This document shows, in pieces, positions 11,863 to 24,294 of a stretch of DNA of 64,000 nucleotides. Every line of letters starts with the position of its first letter. Within the stretch, counting starts at the first letter, position 1. Source of the DNA: Lepeophtheirus salmonis (Eukaryota > Arthropoda > Copepoda > Siphonostomatoida > Caligidae); the NCBI RefSeq assembly GCF_016086655.4, contig NC_052138.2, positions 30,515,403 through 30,579,402 of the forward strand. Direction: 5' to 3'. A model generated the notes under the pieces. The model did no database searches, was not told the origin of the DNA, and saw only the letters and a list, made by a program, of their open reading frames with translations. The position numbers were made by a program, and so were the translations under genes.

Positions 11863-12215
11863 TTTTTTTTTTTTTTTCATATCCTAGATAAGTAATAAAT
11901 AGTTTTGAATTGACAGTAAGAAGTAAGAATCGGATTGCAAATAATACATTATTTCCCTCATGCCAATTCCAGAAAAAACACCCAATTCTCCTTTCCGATT
12001 AATCGTCCTATCAATAGTATATATGTTGCGTATAAGTTGCGATTTTGTACTACAAGTTGTAACTTGTACATACAAAGTGTACATGTTGCTTCTAAACAAA
12101 TGGGTAAGGATTTAAAGAGGTTTGGACGAGAATAATATTCTAAGGATGATCGATACATTAATGCTGTAATTTTTGGCTATTTTAATGCAAAATACTAAAA
12201 CAAATAAGTACTATG

Positions 12216-12318
12216 TGGCTCATTATAAAGTCCAAATGCCCACAGTTATATTACTCATAATACATAATAACAATGTAATTTTAATCTATCAAAATGAAAA
12301 GATAGTATCAATTAATAG
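12216..12318 (+). repeat. Family D repeat, plus-oriented copy
   Basis: The segment from GGCTCATTATAAAG to ATAGTATCAATTAA matches the reverse complement of 30556-30660 over about 100 bp with scattered differences, including TGCCCACAGTTATATTACTC. No function is visible. Confidence 0.6.
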
Positions 12319-13540
12319 TTGGCAATTATAACAAACATGGCTGTAATAAAATTATGCATTTTAAGACAAAGAATTTTATAATTTTTAATTTTATAAATTG
12401 TACTATTGCAAATAGTCAGCTAATAAATTGGAGGCTAGTATCAAATTATAAACAAATAATGAAAAAGTCGTCAAACACGAAAAGGACCTTTAAAATCCTC
12501 AAAAATACAGGTTTTAGCCATAAAGGCTTTTTAAAAAAAGTTCACGTTTTTAGGATATCTTTCGATTATGTAATGTGTTTGAAAAATGGTGGAACAATAG
12601 AATTACATAATTTCAAAGATGTATAATTATATTCAAATATAGACAAAATATTTTGAATGCACAAATCTCACGCAAAGATAAATTAAAACTTGAGAACCCT
12701 TTGAATACCTCTCTGAATGTATTTGATATAGTTTTCTAAGACTGACTCCCTTAGGGTGTCAAAATTATGTGGAAAAAGAACCACATGAATTATGGAGAAT
12801 TCCTTGATCTAGTAGTTTCTAAAATTAGATCTGTTAAGTCTCACACCATTTTCTTATGTCTTTATATATTAAATTGACAGAGAATCTCTAGTTCTCACGC
12901 AAGCTCAAAATTAGAGACCCCTGAATTAGATTCTAGCTTTACCCAATCTGATCAAGAACCAACCTTTAATTACCGAAAGGCAGGAGCTCTATTATATATA
13001 TCCATCCTAATAAAAAAGTATAATTTTTAATACTTTTAGAATAGTGGTTGGTATTCAATTAATACCGAATTCTATTCATTAAACTTTGAGATGATAGTTT
13101 TGACTTGAATAACACATATTTTACAAAAAAAAAAAAGTGCTAGGAAATTGCTTGTAAATACTTATTAGTTATCATTCCACCTTCATGATAACGAAAGACT
13201 ATTCAATAGTGCGGACTATATATATGAGCCAACCTGGAATGAAATGACTCCTGAGAACGGAGATGAATCAGATTTTTTAAGTTTTAGTCTAAAATTATTG
13301 ACAACTAATTTTAAAAATAATTGTGATAGATAGATTTTAGTATTTTCTTGCCTAGGCCTAATCAATAAAAAGTTAATCATAAAAACCAATAAATCATATT
13401 GTTATTTGTGTATGTATTTCCTTTAAACATAACAAGGAATCGATATCGTTCATAAAGATTGTATCAGAATCGATTGAAATTTTGGTATGGATACATTTCT
13501 AAAAAATATATAAAATGTTGCGGATAAGTTTACATTGTCA
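12319..13540. other. AT-rich stretch, no gene seen
   Basis: A 90-codon frame at 12354-12626 has Lys/Asn/Phe-rich content typical of AT-rich DNA and no motif. No known repeat family was recognised. Confidence 0.45.
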
Positions 13541-13541
13541 T

Positions 13542-13938
13542 GACGTCCGTAGGATTTTTTTTTGGGGGAGGGGAGTTCCTGAACTTTTTTTTTTTTTTTT
13601 TTTTTTTCAAAAATTATAGAAAAAATGTCAAAAATTTTTTTTAGAAAAAATTTCAAACATCAATCAATATTGTCAAAAAATTAAATTTTGGGGAAATTTT
13701 TTTCTAAAATCAAGAGCTGCTTACAAAAAAATTCAAAAATCCACAGTTGTTTACAAAAAAATTTGAAAATTACATTTCAAACATACAACTTTTGGAAAAC
13801 AAATTCAAAAATCTAAAGGTATTCATCAAAAATTAATTTTTTAGGAAAAAAATTGGAAAAATTTATTTTAATTTTCTAGGAAAAAGCAAAATTCCTTCAT
13901 TTTTGGGAAAGATACAGCCCCTCCAGCCCATCCCATGC
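13542..13938 (+). repeat. Family B element, copy 4
   Basis: The left end GACGTCCGTAGGATTTTTTT and GGGGGAGGGGAG lead into the A/T ladder. The right end GATACAGCCCCTCCAGCCCA is conserved, but the outermost GTCCGC is lost. Confidence 0.65.
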
Positions 13939-14488
13939 TTTATTATTTTACAAATATATAGTATGGTAGAATACAGATTATAATTTGTCTATAGTTTATT
14001 GTGAACTACATGACCTTAATAACACTTATACTAAGGACGGATTAGTCGTTTACCTGTCAAAATCATTCTCCATTTTGAAATGTATGGAAACAATTTTTGA
14101 TCTGTTGTTGAATGCAATCATATTTTATTAATCCTCATTAAGAAATCCACTCTAACACATTCTTCATCTCTCACCCAACATCATTCTTGAGTTTTATGAA
14201 AGCTACAACGTACTTATTTTTTGAGTATCTATGGCAATAAATAAGAGGTGATTAACAGAGGGAATGAATAACACAAGGGAACAATTAAGGGTGGAGGAGA
14301 ATTTGTGAAGACAATAATCGAATGTATCTATGAGCGCAGAATCCAAAACTGATCTCAGTTTTTCTCTCAGTCATCTGAATTCTAAAATATGTGGGATTAT
14401 ATTAATTCGGGACTTTGTTTCATTTTGCAGAGATCCCATTTTTTATGGAGGTGTATAAGCAAATAGTCAACATTATCATCATATTTTA

Positions 14489-14658
14489 TAAGATTTCAAT
14501 GCCAATTTCATGACGTCATACCTCCTAAAAGGAAAATTGAGAAAATTCCACGAGGGACGACAGGAGGAGAATTCATCCGAGGAAAACTACCAGGAATTGA
14601 CTCCTTCCTTGGGATTGAGATACCAAAATCGAAACATTAAAGTGATCCATTCACGGTC
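14489..14658 (+). CDS. Possible internal coding exon, unassigned
   Basis: An acceptor-like TTTTATAAG precedes a frame reading FNANFMTSYLLKGKLRKFHE and continuing with a charged, hydrophilic EENSSEENYQELTP stretch. It runs to ATTCACG|GTCAGT, a good donor. Composition is clearly more coding-like than the AT-rich surroundings. I could not find a partner exon nearby, and I do not recognise the sequence. It could also be a fragment of an unknown element. Confidence 0.3.
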
Positions 14659-14659
14659 A

Positions 14660-15350
14660 GTAGATAATTTTAATATTTCAAAATGGGATTGCTTAAAAAT
14701 ACAAAATGGAACAAAAATTCTTAGAGATATATATTCTTTAAATAGATCTTTTTTTTTTTTAAATTATATATTGAATATTTATCTATAATATAAGCTATGA
14801 TATTTCTCAAAGATAAATTCCTTTTTTGGCTTGAATTCATTTTTACAAAATGAGTGTTCCGCTGTGTAATCAGGACAGTGATAAATGATCAAAGGTTGTA
14901 CAAATTGTAGACCAAAATCTCCATCGATTATAGGCGCCGCAATATGAGTTTAGGCAAGGGTAGGATGACCATAATCGCCATAATCTTTCTGGCATATTCT
15001 TTGATTCAAACGAATGCCACAGATAAATAAATAAAACAATCTGGCTGAAAGTTAGTGTGTGTTTGTCCAAGAGGTGCTACTAAATAAACATAACTTCGAT
15101 ACGCACCATTAGTGCAATCTCTCTGACTTTTCAAACAACCCTCGTATAATTAAGAACCAGCAGACACAACAAATAACGTCACTATTATATAGTGAATACC
15201 CCTCAGACCATTTAAACAGGTAATGTTCTATATTGGTATTAGAACCTGTTCCATGTAGTACCACTATGTCATAAAATAATTGGCACACCAATGATGAAAC
15301 ACCACTCTAAACAAACTAAACCCTAAAAATTACAATTGTATTTGATAAAA
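14660..15350. other. No gene identified
   Basis: Two short minus-strand frames (14870-15070, 15109-15291) lack motifs. Base composition is slightly richer in GC than the flanks. No repeat partner was found in the window. Confidence 0.4.
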
Positions 15351-15351
15351 T

Positions 15352-15760
15352 ATAAGATTAGAGTTGAGTAGTTTGTAATGAAAAAACTACCTTTATAATT
15401 AGGAAAGGAAAAATGTCTGTTACGTGTGCTTTTTCTTTTTTTTTTGTTCATTAACTAATAGATCATTGTGTTGTTAACATCTCCCTCTCAAAGAAAAATT
15501 ATCTCCTACCTTTGGTGTGAAATGATATAAAAATGCAGAATGAAATAAATATTTATGGTTTTAAATGCAGTTATAATATTTTCCCGGCACTAATGCTATT
15601 TTAAATGTAAAAAGTTCCTCTTCGTTAAAACAGTATTTCATCTTCTCCCAAAAATTATATAACAGGCAGCTGATATTCAGAACGGTCTTAATTCAGGTGT
15701 ACCATATGTCTTGTCTGCTCTTCACGCTTTTTTTTTCCTTGTAAAACTCAACATAACTAT
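15352..15760 (+). repeat. Family C inverted-repeat element, copy 1
   Basis: The left end GATTAGAGTTGAGTAGTTTG pairs with a decayed right end (CTTGTAAAACTCAAC, then ATGAGTATGACTAT). It aligns along its whole length to 44628-45020, sharing CATCTCCCTCTCAAAG, CTACCTTTGGTGTGA, AACAGGCAGCTGATATT and TACCATATGTCTTG. Confidence 0.65.
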
Positions 15761-15797
15761 GAGTATGACTATATTATTAAAGCAAACTTTGCCTGTT

Positions 15798-15902
15798 TAA
15801 CAGGCAGCAGATATTCCCCCAGAGTCTAAATTTCTTGTTGTACCATACGTATCGCTCCCGACTTGTTCGTGAGCTCTTTTTTCCTTACAAAAATGTCAAC
15901 CA
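15798..15902 (+). repeat. Family C element, second partial copy in tandem
   Basis: Immediately after copy 1 the 3' third is present again (AACAGGCAGCAGATATT, TTGTACCATACGTATCGC, GAGCTCTTTTTTCCTTAC). Its sequence differs from copy 1 as much as from other copies, so it is a separate insertion or an old duplication. Confidence 0.5.
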
Positions 15903-16929
15903 TATATATTGAGTAGTCTAGTGGTAGAGCCGTTAGTAGGATTTTTCTTATAAGGAAGGACGTTTTTTTTCTTTTTTGACAGAATTTTTTTTTAGAATTT
16001 TCTTCTAATGTCATTTAAGAAAAAGGAAACCTTTTAAATATGTTTTTTTCAAAGAAAAACCAATTTTAAGAAAAATCACAGTTATTATCAATCACATTGT
16101 GTCAAAAAAGTATCCAAATTTTCATTATATACATTTATTTTTTTCACAAAAACGGAGTCTTTTTGACAAATTTAACAAAACAAAAATTAGAAAAGATGTG
16201 AATATGACATTTTTATTTTAAATTTGTCGAAAAAGTATATAAAAATACCGAAATAAGATACCTACTTTGGTACTCAAACCGCTACAAACCGATTGATATA
16301 AAGAAAAAACTAGCAAAATATATTTTTCTCCCGAGTTTCAATAATTTAAAATGGACTTTTTTGCTGCCTTTGGAGATACTAGTCAAACTCATTGATATGG
16401 GTAAATATAAACCATGACTCAAAGCATTGAAATCCTTTCAACCAAAAATAAACTTCTTTAAAAAAAAAAATAAGAATATAAGAAATAAAACTAAGAAAAT
16501 GCAACATTTAAACGCACTCCGGTCTTTGTTCCCTCTCCAACAAAGGATTTTGATTGCAGTAAACGATCTTTTCATATGCTAATTCCTTAAAATAACATAT
16601 AATTTCTGCTATATATAAAATACATGTCATTTTGAATGTCTTGGGTTGATGTTGTATGTTTTTTGCTTATTTTGTAGGTTCGAATTAACTATATAATACG
16701 TAGTTAGACATATTTAATACCCCTATATTCTGCTAAAGGATACGATTAATGTGATGCAATGCCTTTTTTTATATAAAAAGTAATATATTTTTTTCTTTTA
16801 TATAAAACATCACATGACGACTAATCTATTTAGTCTTTATATACTTGTAAATACATCCTTGTAGATTATGAATCTTAAACATTGCTAGAGCATTTCCTTA
16901 GTGTATGTTTGCTTTAAAGCATTTTGTGT
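15903..16929. other. AT-rich stretch, no gene seen
   Basis: It is rich in T and A runs. I see no coding motif or terminal repeats. Confidence 0.45.
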
Positions 16930-17373
16930 CAGGACATATTGCCTTAAATCCTTGCCTCGATGATATTTCACCTTAAAATATAATTGAATTAGGTTTATAC
17001 GTCGCTATTGTTTATTTTTGGTTGAAATTAACGTTTCTATTGAATGTTTAAATTAAAATATCTAATACTTATTACCATAAAGCTTGTAAAATGGCTATTT
17101 TTTCATGGAAAATGATGGATTTATGATGTTGCTTCATATTATGCTCTCGTTCGTCAATCTATTAGTCTTTTCTAGTTATTGATCATGTCTAATAAGTGAT
17201 TAGCACTGCTTCTGTTCGAACTGTTGTCTTGTTTATTTATCTTTATTATAATAATTTTATTAGCTACTTTTTATCTGGTTTGGAGTGAATTTTTTGGGGA
17301 GGAATTTTGGGGCATAAATTCATCATTGTTCTAACAGAAAATACCCATTTAATGCTTAAGGCAAAATGTCCCG
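16930..17373. repeat. Family H small inverted-repeat element
   Basis: GGACATATTGCCTTAAA at 16932 and the reverse complement of 17355-17372 (GGACATTTTGCCTTAAG) form inverted ends about 440 bp apart. The interior has no coding motif. A diverged second copy of part of the interior seems to lie at 17540-17680. Confidence 0.4.
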
Positions 17374-18289
17374 AGTTAAAATAGTTTAAGGGGAAAGTAA
17401 CTAGCGCCTATTCCTAAAAACAACTTTTCAAATGTATTTTTGGTTTTATTACTTGTGGGCAAATCAGTGGGTTTGCCTTACAGAGCAAACCCACTGTTCT
17501 TTTGACACATCCTGGATTTTAAAGATGTGAAAATTGCTGATCTTGCTAAATACTATGCTTGTTTGTCAATCCATTAATATTTTCCATGATGAATAATCCA
17601 TCATGGACAATGATAGTTAATAACAGAGAAGTGATTATCACTTTTTCTATTTGAATCACTGTCATGTTTTTTTATTATTTAATTTATATTTGAAATACTA
17701 CAACTGTAAAGGATTTGAACTACCTACATTCAAACCACATTCTACTGTGTTGTGTTTATATAATGAATATTAATAAAAAATATCATTTCAAAAGAATACT
17801 AATTAATTTACCTATTTGACACATATAGCATCATGCACAATACCTTTTTATCATAGTATCATTTTAAATTGAATTAAATTATGAAATCGCATATATCTAT
17901 ATTTAGTATATTAATATGAAATATTAATGATTAAGACCAAATGTTCCAAATTGTCCCTCGGTCAAATGTTCCAAATTGTCCCTCGGCCAAATATCCGTTT
18001 GGCAAAATGTAAATTCGGTAAATTGTCCTTCAGAAAGAAAGCTTTCACCTAATAAGCCGTTGACGGAAATTCGACACTTTGAGGCGATTTAATGTCCTCT
18101 AAACCTGTGCAGGATATATATTTTTTTGAAGGTCTTTTTTTTACAATATATATTATATAACAAAATACATCATAATAAATTGGGAAATTACATTTGGTAA
18201 AAATATAAACAAACAATTAGTTCCCAAAGACAAAGACCTCTTTACTTACAAAAGTACAAAAAAATCAGGGTTGAATTTTATATCCATTG
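17374..18289. other. AT-rich, with a 25-bp tandem duplication
   Basis: AAATGTTCCAAATTGTCCCT plus CGGTC occurs twice in a row at 17940-17990, and a third degenerate GGCAAAATGTAAATTCGG unit follows. No gene is seen. Confidence 0.5.
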
Positions 18290-19204
18290 ATAGTCAGTCA
18301 TAGGCAGTCAATCTGGCAATGCAAGGTGAAAACACTAACCTCTTGTTAATGAATGACAAAATCTGCGCATACAAGAGGAAACTAGACGGCTGGTCAGTGT
18401 GAGTAAGAGCGGAAGTTTACAATATGTTTTCTGAGTTGGACGACTTAATCGAGGAAAATGGACTGAGTGTCAAAACAATGCAGAAGTTCCACACTGCAAC
18501 AAGTATTTTCCGGAGGAAACTACTCCAGAGAAATATGAGAGGATAAGATCACCTTTCAGCGTTAATGAGGGCTGACCATCTCACATCCGACCTGGAGAAA
18601 GCATTGGTTGAGGCATCAAGTGACAAAACCTTACATGCAGCATTGAACACCATAGTTTTGGATTTTCGGTCGAGAAGGAATACCCACAGCTGCCCAAGGC
18701 TGCTATGTATCTCCTGATTCCATTGGACTCCAATTATTTGTACGAAAAACGTTCTCAGGACTAACCTACATAAAAAATAAATACAGATTATGGCTAAACG
18801 TGGAAGAGGATTTACGAGTGACCGTTCTAAAATAAACCCCATATGAACTTGCTCTACTCCAAGAATATTGCCACCCATCTTATTAGATTGCGCCACTGAT
18901 CTCTGAGAAGCTGTGACCAGAGAGACTCTATGATTTCACTTTTTCAACTGTTAGAAACAGTCAGTTGCTGATCAGCTGCATTACGTGAATGAGCTCTGAC
19001 CTCATTGTGACAGTCCGTCGAGTTAGCGGGCCCCTTGCCTTGTGTGTGTGCGTGCTGTCTGGGAGAACAGATACATACGCACACACATAGTGCATCTGCG
19101 TGGCTGTGCACAACATTATAAAACACTTCCAGTGTCGTTGAGGATCGTCGGTCTCTGGTATCGTTATTTTGGGGGTTGTAGGCTGAAAAGGTTGGGAATC
19201 TCTG
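18290..19204 (+). pseudogene. hAT-superfamily relic with 3' terminus
   Basis: Frames at 18315-18480 read LAMQGENTNLLLMNDKICAY, then KRKLDGWSV and NMFSELDDLIEEN. This resembles the 'LNLxLQGKNxxxxxxxDKIxAFKxKL' segment of hAT transposases and their domesticated ZBED/SCAND3 relatives. The right end GAAAAGGTTGGGAATCTCTG is a typical hAT terminus (reverse complement CAGAGATTCCCAACC). The left end, the zinc finger and the catalytic residues are missing or unreadable, and stops occur. A minus-strand 115-codon frame here is a shadow. Confidence 0.6.
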
Positions 19205-20439
19205 TTTTAATGGACAATAAAATTATCTGTATGAGAGATTATGTGTGTATGTGTCCTTTATGCCTGCCCACACTGTTGAACATAGGAGGCTGAAATTTTG
19301 CATAGGTCCCTCTTTTGAAACTGACCAGTCTAAGACAGGGGTTTCAATCTTGAGGGGAGGGGGCATATAAGAGGGGCTTTGCTATAACCAAAACACAAAA
19401 ACCGGTTTTTGCAGAAGTTGACTGTAAAAATCGAAAAGTGATTGTCGTCTCAAAAACAACCATACGAATAACTACGTTTTCTAAATTTATTCAAAATCAA
19501 AAAGTTACGGGCAAAACAAGAAATCGTTGAAAATTGCAATTCCGTTTTTCTCAAGTGCAAAAAAATGAACTTCCAATGGAATATTGGATTAGTAAATAGA
19601 ATAAACTTTGCAGAAATATGTCTGGAGATTCGTTCGTTATGAATTTTACTCACAAAAATTACTACATAATTAGCTTTTGCTCTAAATCTTTACGATGAAT
19701 TTATTTATAACATTTTTTTATTAATATCACAAATCTAATTATTAGATGTTTAACTGAAATATCTGTCAATTTTTTTTCCATTTTTTTCTTATTTTTTGTC
19801 ATTGCTTCATCAAACCTCAATTTTCAATTTATTAGCAAGAAATGCTAACAAAATGTTACTTTTTGTTCATAAAATTTTGTAGTATTGCTATACACTGTAG
19901 TATTTTCATTTTTTGCAAAAATCAACCATTTATCGAGGGTTGATTTTTTCGACAGCATTATTCTTCATCACGTTTTTTTTTTTGCAAGTATGAAAAAATA
20001 TTTTAAGGTTTTTGTTCCTCTTCACAATTCCAGTAAATCCTGTTTACAACTTGGTTTGCAAAATTAGCAAAAAAAAGTATTTTGCAATTTTATTCGCGCA
20101 TTTCGTTTTGGGAATTTTTTGAAGTAAATAAAATATGGACTTCTCATCTAGACAATTTTATAATGCATAAATATTATTTGAAGTTTATTACACAATATTT
20201 TTTATATTCATAATAATAGTATTTATTATACGAGGCAATAATAAGATTTTATACGAGGCAATAATAAGATTTTTTTTTTTTGGTGGGGGGGGGGGGAGGG
20301 AGATGTTATGATGCAACATTGTGGATTACCTCAAGATAACTAGAAAAATTTATAGTCACTTTGGATTACCTTACTTAACCGGATGGATATAGTGTGAAGA
20401 ATCCAGGAGAATTAGAATTATCTGGATCTTTTTCGACAA
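19205..20439. other. No gene; short tandem duplication and G-run
   Basis: Near 20223-20270 the unit TTATACGAGGCAATAATAAG plus ATT occurs twice in a row, followed by a T run and GGTGGGGGGGGGGGAGGG. The rest is AT-rich and lacks coding motifs. Confidence 0.5.
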
Positions 20440-21239
20440 CAACGAAACATTCATATTATAATTATTAGTATGTATATGTAGTGCAGGAGGTAAATGATCC
20501 AAATCCTCCAGATGTATCAGTGTCGGTATAATCTCAAATCACCTAGGTACGCCTTCCTCAGTTCAATGAAGAGGACGTAGAAATCTAGATCGCTAGATTG
20601 GATTCAATCTTCAGTACATACAGAATTATAGAAAACGAAGAGAAGGCAAATAAAATAATAGCGATGCTACCCTGGCATATCCTCAGAAACTTTCCACCAG
20701 AAGATTTCGTGGGTTCTTACAAAGAAATCAAGTACTGATTTATTAGGAAGTACGGCACTTCGCCCCAAGTACGGATTCGGAGGGTTCTTGATCTTTTAAA
20801 TGACGAATCTCTTTCCCGAGTATGGTAATTGTGAAGGTTCGCCAACTCCTCGACCTGGCATTCGTACCTGGCTTGAGGGATTCTTTATAGTGATACAATC
20901 CGTCCCGGACTCACACATACCCATCACGTGGACACAGGAAAACATGAAGTCTGAGGAATTTGTGAGGGCTTAAAGGAATCTGCAACAGATATCTTCTTTT
21001 GATTCTCTTTACTCGAGCCTGGATGAAATATTTGAAGCGTCTATGGTGAGAAGGATAAGAGATGTGACTTGGAAAGGAAAGAAGCAGCAAATTTCAATTT
21101 GCCATAAACACAGGACTTACGGCGCCGAAGTAAAGACTTGCTCCGGACCCCCATGTCCCTTCTTTTCTATCATCTCAACAAACTAATTATTCTTTAACTC
21201 TTAAGGGCTGAGGTATTTCACCCAGACAAGTATTTAATT

Positions 21240-22900
21240 TAGGCGATCGACACTAAAAACAAAATTAAGCTCCATATCAATTCAGGAGCTAAGGTCTCTG
21301 TTTAATACAAAAAATTGGCACTTAAACGCTTTTAAAATCCTAAGCCTCCGTCCTTGGTCACCTTCGGAGGCAAAGAGTTGTTCCTTTGGAGATATCGTCC
21401 CTAGAAGAACTACTCCCGGATTTTCTATCTAGTAAACAAGCATCATCTAATTTTAAGAGTGGATTTTTTACGACGTCACAATTTAAGTATTGACGTAAAT
21501 CGTGGCTCCCTCTTCGAAAGACCTGTGTGCCTCCACCTCAAGAAGCTGACCCTCGAGGAAGAGTTCACGGAATAGTTCCCTTTGCTCTTTTCTTCCAGGG
21601 ATTCTCACGCACCTGTTTGGTACTCGATAGTTACATCAGGGCTGACCTGTTTTCTAGGGCTCGGACACTTAGTGGTCATAAATTGGCTTTTCTGAAGGAA
21701 GAAGTGGTCGAGATCCTGGAGCTTGGAGTTTTGCGAGTGTCCTCATCCTCCTTCTCATCGGAAGTGTACATCCTATAGAAGCCAAGTGCAGGATTCCGCC
21801 TCTGTGGGGCATTTTGTCTCCTGAATCGCATGTTTGTGCTGGATTGTTAACCCCTTCCCAACATTAGGGACTTTTCCTAAGGCCTATGGGGATGCAAAGT
21901 GTTCAGTAGGCTGGATTTATGCAAGGAATACCATCATATCACTGTAAAGGATCAAGACACTCACAAGACGGCAATCATTACTCCAGTTAGACTTTTCGAG
22001 TATATTGGCATACCTTTTGGGCTCAAAAATGCAGTCTTTCCAAAGGTTCATCAATTCCTTATTCAGAAATATGCAGGGAGTTTTTGGGTATTTCGAAGAG
22101 ATCCTTATCGCGCCCAAGTCCAGAGAGGAACATCGAGGGTTACTCTTTAAAGTGTTGCTGAAGCTCCAAGAAGCAGTTCTCCGTCTCTCAGGAGATAAAT
22201 ATAAATAGAAAGTACACTCTTTAGATTTCGTATCGGCAGAGGGAATTAAACCTCTTTCAAGTAGAGTCGAGGCTATTCGAGTCTTAGCTCCTTCCAAGTA
22301 TCATAAAGAACTTCAGGCCTTTTTGGGATGTTTCAATATAAGGCAAGGTTCATACCGAGCCTTTTTAACTACACAGGAACCATACATTCCCAATTGCGAA
22401 AGTATGCCAAGTTTGAATTGGAGGCAAAGAAGCATAAAGCCTTTCAAAAAATTAAAAAGACTCTTTCTGAACATACTCTCTTGGCCTTTCGAGAGAATAG
22501 TGCCCCTTTGGTACTGATAACAGACCCATCATTGATTGGGATTAGAGTTACTTTAATCCAATCTACAGGAAGAGCTTAGACACCATTTGTTTTTTGGTCC
22601 AAATCGTTGACTCCTGCGCAACAAAAGCACTCGCAATTTTAAGGGAGCTGCTTGCAATCAAGAAGACCCTGCCATATTTCCGCTGGTCAATCGATGGGGT
22701 ATACTTTACAACACTTTCCGAACACAACCCCTCTATTTCGGCATTGGAATCGAGGAACATCTCATGGACGGCAAGACAGTTTAGATGTTTATATCTCAGT
22801 TTCATTGTCAGATTAAAACCAAGTCGGGAAAAGAGGACATCGTGGCCCACACCTTGTCGAGATATATCTGAAAGGTTTCCCCTCCTTGAATAGGGGTTAG
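21240..22900 (+). pseudogene. gypsy pol remnant: protease, RT and RNase H
   Basis: Readable pieces are LAFLKEEVVEILELGVLRVS, FSRLDLCKEYHHITVKDQDT, IPFGLKNAVFPKVHQFL, the YFEE active-site change, and a connection segment (AFQKIKKTLSEHTLLAFREN, LVLITDPSLIGIRVTLIQS) leading to RNase H. Losing both Asp of the RT box is a definite inactivating change. Confidence 0.85.
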
Positions 22901-23149
22901 AGGATCAGTCTTCAAACGACCTACGTAGCCTGAATTTTAAGGCAAGGTCTTTTTTTACTAGGAAGTTTTGAAGTGGTGTTCTGGTCGGTTTAGGGCAGAC
23001 AGAAATTTCATAGCCATTGTGTCATCAAACAAGTTACGGTAAAAAAATATTTGATCAAACTCACGGTCTTTCACATCCCGTGGTTTTAAAGCTACTTTAC
23101 GTGAGAACAAATCACTAACTCACTTAAGCCCGTCTGGTCCTACTCCATT

Positions 23150-23950
23150 TTTTACTGATCCTCCAAGATTTTGTACACCTCACATAGATATTGTTGGGCT
23201 CTTACCTCCGTCAAATGGTTATAGGTATCTTTTAACAGTTTTGGATAGGATCACAAGATGGACTGAAGATATTCCTATGTATGATACTAGAGCTGATACC
23301 ATTATGGAGTATGTCTTTCTAGGGTGGATATCAAGATTCGGCGTACCGGCTTCTGTTTACTCTGACAGATGAGCTCAATTTATGGAGGAGGAGACTGGGA
23401 AAAGTCCTCGGATCAAACAGTTTGTTCACTACGGCTTATCATCCCAAGTCGAATGGAATACTAGAAAGATTTCATAGAGCTCTTAAGCTACAAGGATGGC
23501 TCAAGAATGCAAGTCGTGGTTTAACGCACTTCCGTTTGTGCTCATGTGGATAAGGGCAACGATCTCATCTTTACTGGGAACCTCATTTTCACCATTTGTT
23601 CGGATCAACTCCCTACTTACCGATGTTGTTTGTTGATTCATCTGATGCTCAAAAGGACAGGGACCTTTTCAATAAAGTTAAAAATATGAAGCATCTTCCG
23701 CTGAGCCTTTGACCCGAGTCCAGACTTCTCTAGATGCGCTTAAAAAGGAAAGGCATGTGTTTATTAAAAACAGGCCTATCAAGCCAGCTTTGTCTACTAC
23801 GTCCATTGGTCCAGTCAATGTATTTACTAAATACGACAAGACTTTCAAAATAAACCTGGGTCATCGGTGGGGCATTGTATCGACCGTATTAAAACCTGCT
23901 TTTGGTATTCAGGACATTCCCCCTGCTTTTAAAAACTTATTTTAGACTAT
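23150..23950 (+). pseudogene. gypsy integrase remnant
   Basis: The core has the first Asp in HIDIVG, the second Asp in VYSDR followed by a stop where Gly is expected, and ILERFH with the third acidic residue in another frame. The C-terminal part (23709-23945) ends KINLGHRWGIVSTVLKPAFG, similar to gypsy integrase tails. Confidence 0.82.
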
Positions 23951-24294
23951 CCGCGAAGGATTTTATCATTCATTTTAAAAACGCTTTTATTTCAATTTTT
24001 TCATTTACATATTTTTCGAATTTTTTCATTTTATGCTTTTATTCCAATTTTCTCATTATATATATTTATTTGAATTATCTCATTTTGGTTTTTTTATTTG
24101 AATGCTCTCATTCATCAATGTGATTTATTGATTGTTTTTTTAAGCTTGCCGTAGAATCTAGGAGGAGCACGGAAGGACCTCTTAGAGCTCTTCTTGTTTA
24201 TACAGTGTCAATATGTCACATAGAAGGACTTTAAAAAAAATTAGTTAAGTACCTAAGATAACCAACTTGTGTAGACTTTTTCTTATACATATAA

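Larger units (their letters stand above)
20440..24200 (+). mobile_element. Dead Ty3/gypsy LTR retrotransposon (gag-pol remnant)
   Basis: In order: a Gag-like region (20540-21000, VRLPQFNEEDVEI and IAMLPWHILRNFPPEDF); a CHKHRTYGAEVKTC zinc-knuckle variant (about 21100); a protease trace (INSGAKVS, 21275) with the active Asp changed to Asn; reverse transcriptase (about 21680-22240); RNase H (22400-22880); and integrase (23170-23500) with DIVGLLPPSNGYRYLLTVLD. The RT active site reads YFEEILIA where the family has YxDD. Stops and frameshifts occur in every domain, so no protein can be made. I found no clear LTR pair; AAGGACCTCTTAGAGCTCTT at about 24172 may be the start of a truncated right LTR. 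Confidence 0.88.

Noticed and set aside
18549..18896. 115-codon minus-strand open frame
   Set aside because: It is antisense to the hAT relic, with no motif of its own.
21917..22297. 126-codon minus-strand open frame
   Set aside because: It is antisense to the gypsy reverse transcriptase remnant.
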